Of a stretch of DNA of 64,000 nucleotides, positions 17,014 to 26,718 are shown piece after piece (within the stretch, counting starts at the first letter, position 1; each line of letters begins with the position of its first letter). Made by a program: the position numbers and the translations under genes. Source of the DNA: Begonia masoniana (lineage: Eukaryota > Streptophyta > Magnoliopsida > Cucurbitales > Begoniaceae); contig CM039503.1 in assembly GCA_022432975.1 (NCBI GenBank), positions 49,331,259 through 49,395,258 of the forward strand, read 5' to 3'. The notes below the pieces were generated by a model. The model was given only the letters and a program-made list of their open reading frames with translations, was not told where the DNA came from and did not search any database.

Positions 17014-17084
<71 letters not shown>
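17014..17084. repeat. (GA)n microsatellite inside right TIR of second MULE
   Basis: About 35 GA units. The mirrored CT tract is at about 16430-16459. Confidence 0.97.
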
Positions 17085-17086
<2 letters not shown>

Positions 17087-17259
17087 TTTGGTAATTTTAA
17101 AAGGACATTTGTCAATTTTAATTGAAAAATTGACGGCAGGGTTTGAATTGCAAACGTTTTATACGTTAGGATTTGATTGGATACAAAACAAACGTTAGGT
17201 ACCAAATGGTCACTGACCCCATATGTTGGAGTCTAAATGATATTTTTCTCATATTTAAA

Positions 17260-17407
17260 TAAATAAAAAAGAAATAAAAATGATGACAAGTGAGAATGAT
17301 GAAGATCTTGCAATAATTTAATTCTACTATTCCTCTTGGTTGTTAGTGCGCATGAAATATTACTCTAATTCTGAAAAGACAAAACTCTTCAATCGAGACA
17401 TATTTAA

Positions 17408-17443
<36 letters not shown>

Positions 17444-18219
17444 TTCAATTTTAATTCCTCCACTTTCTCATTGCTATCTTTCCTCCCTCGCTCAGCGATC
17501 GTCTCGCTTCCACTCCTCCCATCAATAATCAGTTTTGGTGTCGAGTCTGTGGCCAACGACATGCTGATTTAGATGAGGATGTCTACAACGATTATTATGG
17601 ACAAGGAAGAATTCATAAGATATGATAGTCACATTATCAATTAGTATTTAACATTATGAAATAATATATTAATATATTTTATTTTTCATATTTATCTTAT
17701 CGTAGTTTATTTTTAAAGTATCTTATTTTTCATCTCCATCTTATCTTATTTCTTGATATTTTTTAAAAAAATTTAAATAAATATTAGGGTAAAAATCCGT
17801 TAAAGTATTAATTCTAACAAAATAAAACTTAAAATATAAAAAACTTAACAAATTCAACTCCATTGGACGACCGATAGCCCCCCAGTTCCGCATTTTACAA
17901 AGAGAACGGTGGGTCGTTCTCCAAGCGAGGACCTCTGTTCTCCCCTAGGGGGTGTGGTGGTGTAGAACTCCCCACGCACGTGGAAAAACATGGGCCGGAA
18001 GACGCGGGGGGCCGAGTCAAGAGAACGGCCACTCGTCCTCGACTTGTGACCAATTATTAATCACGGGAGGGAGAACGGGGGGCCGTTCTCCCGAGAATGG
18101 GGGACCGATCTCCTTGGTTATTTAAGGAGATCAGCCCTCCACTCTCACTCCACACATTCCTAAAACTCTAAAACATCACAAATATTTTCTTGTTCCGACA
18201 AATTTTTTTTGTATTAGAG
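17260..18219. other. Intergenic; ATT-rich microsatellite and a GC-rich block
   Basis: 17406-17443 is a run of TTA/ATT triplets. 17870-18130 is unusually GC-rich with repeated CCGTTCTC/GAGAACGG motifs on both strands. It may be the 5' non-coding end of the Mutator-like element whose transposase starts just downstream. No clear terminal inverted repeat could be found. Confidence 0.5.
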
Positions 18220-19528
18220 ACGATGATGGATTCTGATTAAAGTTTATCGATTGATATAGACGAGACAACAACTTGTGATGCCAATATGAATTGATATTCG
18301 TACGACACGCCTGCATATGATAATTTTCTAGCATTCGATCACTTGTATGGAAATAAAGAAATAAAGGTGCATTTGACCTCCAGAACTCTAGACGATGAGC
18401 TTCGAACACTAGTTGGTTGGGGGGATGATGAGATGGAAAATATACCGGTAAGAGAAGAAATCTTAATGATTTTCTTTTAAGGAAAAAATATAGTTATTTA
18501 AAGGAAATTAGAGCGAAAATAGTTGAATATTCTTTGAAAAATGGATATGGGATAAAATTCACCAAAAGTGAAAATCGGCTACTGACGGCTGAGTGTGAAG
18601 ACGGGTGTGAGTGGCGACTGCATGATTCTAAGATGCAAGACGAGCATACATTTTAAATAAAGAGTTTGATCGATTCTCACAGTTGTTCAAGGAAAATTTA
18701 GAATCGACACGCTATAGCAAAATTGGTGACAAATCATTATCTTGATAGGTTCAAAAGTCAACTCACATGGGAAATCTCTTCCATTATCGAAACAGTAAGG
18801 AAGGATTTGACCGTCAATATTGCACTCAGTTTTGCTTGAAGAGCAAGAAGCGTAGCTCGAACACTTAACAAAGGCAAGGGCGACGAACAATACAAGCTAA
18901 TCTGGTCGTACGTAGCAAAAATATGTAGATCAAATTCGGGTAACACATTAAAAATACATACTTACAAGATGAGGAATGATTTATTGGTATGCCAAAGAAT
19001 ATACATGTGCATGGTTGCTTGCAAAGTAGGTTTGATGTAGTACGATCGCTCTATTATCTGTTTGGATGGTTGTCATCTAAAGGGCTCGTGTACTAGTCAA
19101 TTACTCACAGCCGTCATATTGATGGAAACAATAGAATATATCTTGTTATTGTTGTCAACGTCAAAAAAGAGTGTACAGACACATGGACGTGGTTTTTACA
19201 ACATTTGAAGCGAGACCTAAACACTGGATTGGGCGAGGGATGAAAAATTATTTCGGATCGACAAAAGGTATAATGCATTTCTGGTACCGCTTATTTAGTG
19301 GTGTAATTGTAATGTGTAAAGAAGTTTCTTCTAAGATACTGGATTTTAAGTGGGACTTTTTATGACCTCTCTAGCCTTTCCTAGAAACTTACTTGAAAAA
19401 GTAATTCCGTCTAAGAGATTGTCTATTACAATCTTTCCTGCGAATTATCTGATCAGTACTCTCCACGTTATATTGTTTTATGTTGACTCTGTTTTTCTTT
19501 CAAATATTATGGTTTGTTGAAGGCTGTG
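18220..19528 (+). pseudogene. Mutator-like transposase, 5' half (interrupted by the LTR nest)
   Basis: Several frames, broken by stops and frameshifts, encode a MULE transposase. The N-terminal zinc-binding region is visible as KNGYGIKFTKSENR, then a Cys pair (CEDGCEWRL) and SLIDSHSCSRKFR. The DDE core start is visible as CLDGCHLKGS...SQLLTAV, followed by DTWTWFLQHLKRDL and ISDRQKG. A ~245-bp foreign stretch (19268-19511) interrupts it, and coding resumes as GLLKAV up to 19528, exactly where LTR-1 begins. The rest resumes after 60194 (ADELEHAEH), so the two halves are one gene. A TGA replaces Trp in the EGW motif near 19240. Non-functional. Confidence 0.85.
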
Positions 19529-21128
19529 TGACATGCCTAGGGGCTCAATCACTCGAAAATCCAACAAAGACCCAAACTTTAAATATTCTCCTTACTTATT
19601 ACGTGTTTTCTTTTGTAGGTGTTGAAGATACGGCATGAGAGTCAAACTTGACGGACATGGATCACCCCCTTCACCTTCTGTCATGGAGTACATTCTTGGA
19701 GAGCTCGGATTACCATGAAGAAATCATTAGAGCACCGGCTGGAGTATCAAAAGCCGGATTTTGTTTTCCGGGAGACAACTCCATCTAATTTTAGCTTTTT
19801 TTTCTTTTTTTCTTTTATTTGGCAAACTCTAGGCCATTAGTTAGACTTTTATCACCATTTAGACTTAGTCATGTATGGTGGCTTGATTAGGGTGACCACC
19901 ACTTGGCCTATTGTAGAGTTATCACATGACCATCACTACTTGGCCCATTACTAGGCCCATTTTGGAGACATCACTTGGAGCTTCTGTAACAACCAGCATT
20001 TTGGTCAGGTATTTATTCTAAGACTTCTTTTGGTACGGTTGGAGGAATAAGAAATTTATGAGGATCTAAATTTATGGGTATTATTGATTTGAGTGAAATG
20101 TAGGTTTAGTGGCAAAATTGTAGTTAAAGTTGATTTGAATCGATATAAATAGAAAAATGAAAGTATAAAATCTCACAAAAACCCCTTCCACGATTCTGCA
20201 GCCGACTCTTCCCTCTCTTAGGCGATTCTTTTTCTCCAGAACCTTCCCTCTCACACAGCCAGCAATTCCCTCCATCAGCGATCGATTTCTTTGAAGTTCA
20301 AAGCTCTAGGTAAGACTTAGATAATGTATTTGTTAAGTTTTGATTTAGGAGTTTATTTTAACTAGAGCTTGAGGTTCTCGGGTTCTTCAATTTTAGTATA
20401 ATGACAATGCCTTGAGTTTTCTTATCAATGACATTGATGATAGGGTTCTGAATATTGTCGATTGTTAGATTTTGGGATTTTGATATTTGTATGAATCTGG
20501 TAGTTTTAGCACACAAATGTCATTAATGTTAATGAAGGTTAAGCTCTGCACACTAGGTGCTTAGTAAAATGCCTTAGAGGTTTAAGCTAGATTCTAGGAT
20601 GATTTCTTTAGCTAAGATTTTACCAGCTTTGAGTTTAGATTATTCAGGATATATTTAACATGGAAGTATGAAATGTCTTAGGTGGAGAAGGATTTAAGTG
20701 AAGGCACGACATTGCTAAGGAGACCAGGTAAGTGAGTGTATTAAGATTTCCGGCCATTAGGGCCCTACATCACAAGGGTATTAGGTTGGTTTCGTCTCTG
20801 ATGTCTGGATTCTGTTTATGAAATTGTTTGTTCTGGTATGATGTTTAGGTTAATGTTATGATATGTTACCTGATGTATGATTCTTTCCTTAGTTTGATGA
20901 TTTAAGTGCATTCATGTTCCTGCATCATGATTTGTCTTCCAAGGATACGAAAAAGTTTTATGTATATGTTTCTCTTATGAATGAGATATGAATATGAAAT
21001 ATATGCAACCATGATTAAGTGAGGGTTGGAGGCAGTTTGGCCATGTCACTGTCCAGAAAGGGACCAAGATTTCTGCCCGTAAGGGGGACATGTACAAGAC
21101 CAAGATTTCTGCCCGTAAGGGGGCTAAG

Positions 21129-22453
21129 TGTTGACTTAAATAATGTTTAAGTCTAACGATGTTTTTGATGATATGTTTTAAGAAGTGTAATTTGATTAAG
21201 TTAAATATATGAGATTAATGAATTATGCTGATGAGATTAATAAATTAAATATTGACCTCATCATATATTTCTCTAGCTTTTACGTGGAAATGCCCTTTGA
21301 AAAGGGTATTTTAGTTGCCTAACAAATCTGGTTAAGTGTTCAGGGTTTGATAGCTAAACAGGGCGGAAACTGATAAAGTACTGCATATCTACTGAAGTAG
21401 AAGAAAAGATATCCACCGCTAGCAAAATGACAAAGTTTACATCTACCGGTGGCTCATCAGTGTGATCATCCGCCTTGTTGGACAAAGCTGCTGGCAGAGT
21501 CTTCTGCTAAGTAATATCTTCCGAAGACTTCTACCGCTGAACAGTATCTTCTGATTGTCTTCCGCCAGACTTGTTATCCACCGATGGTACTTCAAAGGCA
21601 ACATCTACCGCTGAACAGCATCTTCCGCCGGCATAGCAAAGAATGACATCTACCGGCAAAAGAAAGTGACGTTGACAACTTACATCTACCGGCAGAAGAA
21701 AGTGACGTTGACCACTTACATCTACCGCAAGCATTGAAAATATACATCTACCGATGGCAAGTCAATGACGCATTCTTCCAAAGTCTTAGCGCTAGAAATT
21801 TAAAATACCGCGAAGCAACAGTGATACTCGTCCAGTGCCTTAACTCTAGTTCATTAATGGCGAAGAACGAAAACGACTTCAGAACACAACGGCTAGCTGT
21901 CTATGTACGGATGTTTCTCCAACGGTCATAAAATTTTCACATTCAAATGAGAAGCTTTCCAGATCTAAATCTGATTACAGACAGAGTATAAAGGGGAGAA
22001 AGAAGCTCGGGAGAACAACTTTTGCTGAAATTATCCTTGAATCCCTGCGAGCAAATACTTAGCAATACTCTGCGATTTTCTATCTCTCTGATTAAAAACT
22101 TGAGATTTTACTTAAGAGAGAGTGTACCCTTATGCTAAATTTATCATACTGTAAAAGTATAAAGGCAGTGGATTGTCGTCCGTGAAGAACAATCCAGATT
22201 TGTAAGAGGCAGTAGATCGTCGCCCGTGAAGTGCGATCTAGTTTTCTCTGAGGAGAAAGAAAGAATCTTCAAGGGGGAGCCTTGGAGCGTGGACGTAGGC
22301 AGTTTAGCCGAACCTACGTTTTCTCTTCTCTTACTTTATATTGCCTGTTTGTTTGCTGTAATCTAGTATTGAATACAAGAGAGAAGTGATTAGATTAAGT
22401 TAATAAAATTAAAAAGTCTAATTCACCCCCTCTTACACAATAACGATCCTACA
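21129..22453 (+). repeat. 5' LTR of LTR-3
   Basis: Begins TGTTGACTT and ends GATCCTACA. Closely matches 44529-45891, apart from a ~30-bp block (AAAAACTACAGTGTCC) near the end of the latter that is absent here. The U3 part has dispersed ATCTACCG/CATCTTCCG motifs. Confidence 0.95.
21987..21992 (+). promoter_or_regulatory. TATA box of LTR-3 5' LTR
   Basis: TATAAA in the context AGAGTATAAAGGGGAG, conserved in the 3' LTR at 45398-45403. Transcript start is expected 25-35 bp downstream. Confidence 0.7.
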
Positions 22454-22455
22454 AT

Positions 22456-22467
22456 TGGTATCAGAGC
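22456..22467 (+). other. Primer-binding site of LTR-3 (initiator Met tRNA), split by LTR-4
   Basis: TGGTATCAGAGC follows the LTR end by two bases and is complementary to the 3' end of plant initiator tRNA-Met. Its last five bases, AGAGC, are the left TSD of LTR-4, so the insertion is exactly at the end of this site. Confidence 0.93.
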
Positions 22468-25076
22468 TGTTGACTTAAATAGGGTTTAAGTCTAAATATG
22501 TTTTTGATGATGTTTTTTTGAATGTGAAGTAAGTAATTTGATTATGTTTAAAAAAAAATGAGAATATTGAATTATGCATTTGATTTAATCCTTTGGAATA
22601 CCCTTGAAATGGTATTTTAGTGTTTTATAATATTAGGCTTTCAAGCTGCATCTGCCGATGGCTTTCAAGCTGCATCTGCCGATGGCTTTCAAGCTGCATC
22701 TGCCGATGGCTTTGAAGCTGCATCTGCCGATGGCTTTCAAGCTGCATCTGCCGATGGCTTTCAAGCTGCATCTGCCGATGGCTTTCAAGCTGCATCTGCC
22801 GATGGCTTTCAAGCTGCATCTGCCGATGGCTTTCAAGCTGCATCTGCCGATGGCTTTCAAGCTGCATCTGCCGATGGCTTTCAAGCTGCATCTGCCGATG
22901 GCTTTCAAGCTGCATCTGCCGATGGCTTTCAAGCTGCATCTGCCGATGGCTTTCAAGCTGCATCTGCCGATGGCTTTCAAGCTGCATCTGCCGATGGCTT
23001 TCAAGCTGCATCTGCCGATGGCTTTCAAGCTGCATCTGCCGATGGCTTTCAAGCTGCATCTGCCGATGGCTTTCAAGCTGCATCTGCCGATGGCTTTCAA
23101 GCTGCATCTGCCGATGGCTTTCAAGCTGCATCTGCCGATGGCTTTGAAGCTGCATCTGCCGATGGCTTTGAAGCTGCATCTGCCGATGGCTTTCAAGCTG
23201 CATCTGCCGATGGCTTTCAAGCTGCATCTGCCGATGGCTTTCAAGCTGCATCTGCCGATGGCTTTGAAGCTGCATCTGCCGATGGCTTTCAAGCTGCATC
23301 TGCCGATGGCTTTCAAGCTGCATCTGCCGATGGCTTTCAAGCTGCATCTGCCGATGGCTTTCAAGCTGCATCTGCCGATGGCTTTCAAGCTGCATCTGCC
23401 GATGGCTTTGAAGCTGCATCTGCCGATGGCTTTCAAGCTGCATCTGCCGATGGCTTTCAAGCTGCATCTGCCGATGGCTTTCAAGCTGCATCTGCCGATG
23501 GCTTTCAAGCTGCATCTGCCGATGGCTTTCAAGCTGCATCTGCCGATGGCTTTCAAGCTGCATCTGCCGATGGCTTTCAAGCTGCATCTGCCGATGGCTT
23601 TCAAGCTGCATCTGCCGATGGCTTTCAAGCTGCATCTGCCGATGGCTTTCAAGCTGCATCTGCCGATGGCTTTCAAGCTGCATCTGCCGATGGCTTTCAA
23701 GCTGCATCTGCCGATGGCTTTCAAGCTGCATCTGCCGATGGCTTTCAAGCTGCATCTGCCGATGGCTTTGAAGCTGCATCTGCCGATGGCTTTCAAGCTG
23801 CATCTGCCGATGGCTTTGAAGCTGCATCTGCCGATGGCTTTGAAGCTGCATCTGCCGATGGCTTTGAAGCTGCATCTGCCGATGGCTTTGAAGCTGCATC
23901 TGCCGATGGCTTTCAAGCTGCATCTGCCGATGGCTTTCAAGCTGCATCTGCCGATGGCTTTCAAGCTGCATCTGCCGATGGCTTTCAAGCTGCATCTGCC
24001 GATGGCTTTCAAGCTGCATCTGCCGATGGCTTTCAAGCTGCATCTGCCGATGGCTTTCAAGCTGCATCTGCCGATGGCTTTCAAGTTGCATCTGCCGATG
24101 GCCTTTCAAGCTGCATCTGCCGATGGCTTTCAAGCTGCATCTGCCGATGGCTTTGAAGCTGCATCTGCCGATGGCTTTGAAGCTGCATCTGCCGATGGCG
24201 TTTCAAGATGCACCTGCCGATGGACTTCAAAGCGTGCACCTGCCGATGAAGTTCAAGATATACCTGCCGATGGTTTTTTCAAGCTTCACCTGCCGATGGC
24301 GTTGAAGACACATCTGCCGATAACTTTTAAGTTGCATATACCGATGGATTCTTAGAGCAACTCATACCGATGACGTGGCAAGTGAATTAAAGCTGCTTCC
24401 ACCGATGATCTTCCGCCAGAATTTAAAATAGCCGCGAAGCTACAGTGACGTCGTTTTCAGCATTAACTCCAGAACTTTAATGGCAACGACGACTTACAAC
24501 TACAGATGGCAACGGCTACCTGAAATTGTACGAAAGCTGCTCCAACGGTAACAAAGTTTCTATTATTGGATAAGGAGCATTGAAGTCAAGCTGATTCTGA
24601 AGATAGAGTATTTAAGTTGAGGATAGAGCATGAAGATACAACTTTTTGCGAATTGAATTCCTGAGCCCTAACCTGCGAAATTTTATCATACTCTGTATTA
24701 TTTTTCTACACCTCTCGATTTTAACTTGAGATTTAATTCTTGTGAGAGTGTAGTCTGAGCTTTCCATTTACGAACTCAACATTGTGTATAAGGCAGTGGA
24801 TTGACGTCAGTGAAGTTCAATCCTGAATTGTAAAGGCAGTTGATCGGAGCCCGGAATTCTGATCTGTTTTTCTCACTGAGGAGAAGGTTAAGGATCTTCA
24901 AGGGGTGAACCTTGAAGCGTGGATGTAGGCAAGGTTTGGCCGAACCATGTAAAAATCTGGTGTTGATTTTTTTTCTCTCTCTCTTACTATTACTTATTGA
25001 TTGCTTGTGTTTAGTAATTAAGAAAATTTGAAATAGGTCTAATTCACTCCCCCTCTTAGATAATCTCGATCCTACA
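22468..25076 (+). repeat. 5' LTR of LTR-4, enlarged by a 24-bp repeat array
   Basis: 2,609 bp, against 1,307 bp for the 3' LTR. Starts TGTTGACTTAAATAGGG and ends GATCCTACA. Sequence outside the array matches the 3' copy with few substitutions, so insertion looks recent. It is followed by ATTGGTATCAGAGC (primer-binding site, 25077-25090). Confidence 0.95.
22637..24197. repeat. 24-bp tandem array, about 65 near-identical units, in U3 of LTR-4 5' LTR
   Basis: The unit is GCTTTCAAGCTGCATCTGCC plus GATG. Unit starts are at 22637 + 24n for n = 0 to 60, followed by one 25-bp unit (24101-24125) and three further units to 24197. Differences are almost only C or G at the sixth base. About six diverged units ending CTGCCGATG or similar continue to about 24355. 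Being a multiple of three, it is open in several frames on both strands; those frames are not genes. Confidence 0.97.
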
Positions 25077-25134
25077 ATTGGTATCAGAGCAAGGTTTATC
25101 ATTGTCTAAGCACTCTGTGTTATATTTGTTCACA

Positions 25135-26718
25135 ATGGCATTCAACATTAACACCACACAAATAGAAGGTCAAGCAACAAATAGACCTCCATTCTTTGAT
25201 GGTAGTGATTATGTCTATTGGAAGGCTAGAATGAAAATATTCATTCAAGCCATAGACTATGAGACTTGGTGTATTATAGAGAATGGTCCTTTTAAGGCCA
25301 TGAAAACTGTAGATGAGAAAAGTATCCCTAAGGACTCTTCTGAATTGACTGAGTCCGATAAGAGAAATATGAGCCTTAATGCCAAGGCAGTAAACACCTT
25401 GTACTGTGCTCTAAATAGAGACAAATTTAATAAAGTACAAGGGTGTGAGAGTGCTCAAGAAATTTGGCACTTATTAGAGATCACACACGAAGGCACAAAC
25501 CAGGTTAAAGAGAGTAAATTAAATATGCTCATACACGAGTATGAACTATTCTCTATGCCTAAGGATGAGTCTGTTTCTTCCATGTTTACAAGATTTACTA
25601 ACATTACTAATGGTTTGAAAGCTCTTGGTAAATCTTATTCTAGTGAAGAACAGGTCAGGAAGATCCTCAGATGTCTTCCAAGAAGCTGGCAGCCAAAGGT
25701 GACTGCCATACAGGAAGGAAAGGATCTCAAGGCTTTGAAACTTGAGGAACTCATTGGATCTCTTATGACACATGAGATCACAATGAGGTCAAACGAGAAG
25801 GAAGACCTCAAGGAGAAAGAGGCTACAAAAAGAAAAGACAGTGTTATGAAAGCTTCTTCCAGTAAACAAGATGTGTCTGAAGAAGAAGAAGAAGATGATG
25901 ATGATGAAGATATAGCCCTCATTACAAGGAGGTTCAACAAATTCCTCCAAAGAAAAAGAATGCAAGGAAGGAGATTTCCAAAGGGCGAAAAATCTCACAA
26001 GTAGAAGGAAATCACTTGCTTTGGATGTGGAAAGCCTGGCCACATGAAGGCAGATTGTTCACAGACAAAGAAGTATCCCAAGAAGCTTAAGAAGAAGGCT
26101 ATGAAGGCCACTTGGGATGACAGTGAAGATGACACCTCCTCTTCAGAAGATGAGGAAGTTGCAAATCTGTGCTTCATGGCACACGAGGAAAAGGTTAGTA
26201 CTTCTTCCTCAAGTATTTTAAGTGATAGCGATAGTGATAATGAAGAAGGTGGACTAATTGACGCCTTTAATGACTTGGTTGAACAATTTGTCATACTTAA
26301 GACTAAGTATAATATGTTGAAAAAGGAAAATGTAGGGTTATTAGAAAAGCATGCTAAAGAAGTAGACTTGTATGAAAAAGAAATTACTGAACTTAAGAAG
26401 AAAAATGAGTCGTTGAATAAACTTGTTCTTTGGTTTTCAAATGGTAGCAAAAACCTAACTCTGCTGATAGGAAATCATAGAGCTACTCATGATAAGGCAT
26501 GTATAGGTTATGATAAGTTCAATAAAAGGAAAGTTTTCAAGAATTTCTTTATTAAACCATCCACTTGTCATGCATGTAACGAAGTAGGACATAAATCCTT
26601 TGAGTGTCCCTTAAAATCAAACAATATAAAATCTAGCAGTAAACTGCAATGGGTTCCTAAGGGGACCAGGCCTAACACTAGGACCCAAAAGATTTGGGTA
26701 CCTAAGAAGACAACCTGA
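25135..26718 (+). pseudogene. LTR-4 gag (Copia/SIRE), one internal stop
   Basis: Starts MAFNINTTQIEGQ and carries the Copia gag block PPFFDGSDYVYWKARMKIF, then a Lys/Glu-rich stretch and two zinc knuckles, CFGCGKPGHMKADC and CHACNEVGHKSFEC. Gag forms the particle and packages RNA. A TAG at 26002-26004 (Lys codon in the relative) falls just before the first knuckle. The frame ends at TGA 26716-26718, just before the protease, at the same place as in LTR-3. Confidence 0.92.

Larger units (their letters stand above)
16259..17250. mobile_element. Mutator-like non-autonomous element (Pack-MULE) carrying GH1 beta-glucosidase exons
   Basis: Left (16259-16459) and right (about 17014-17250) terminal inverted repeats of ~200 bp are highly similar and end in GGGAAAAG/GAGAAAAA. 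A perfect 9-bp TSD, ATATTTAAA, flanks them at 16250-16258 and 17251-17259. CT and GA microsatellites close the inner ends of the TIRs. The TIR sequence is clearly related to that of the 14705-15941 element, including the CCAACGTATG and AACGTTT blocks. No transposase is present; the interior carries two exons of a GH1 gene and a further short open stretch. Confidence 0.93.

Noticed and set aside
16912..17205. Arg-Glu or Ser-Leu repeat proteins
   Set aside because: Translations of the GA/CT microsatellite in the MULE TIR.
22637..24197. CRISPR-like regular repeats
   Set aside because: Units are directly adjacent with no spacers, and the context is a plant retrotransposon LTR.
22625..24355. Long open frames of ~480-565 codons on both strands
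   Set aside because: They are products of the 24-bp array, whose length is a multiple of three and which lacks stops. They lie inside an LTR and have no domain similarity.
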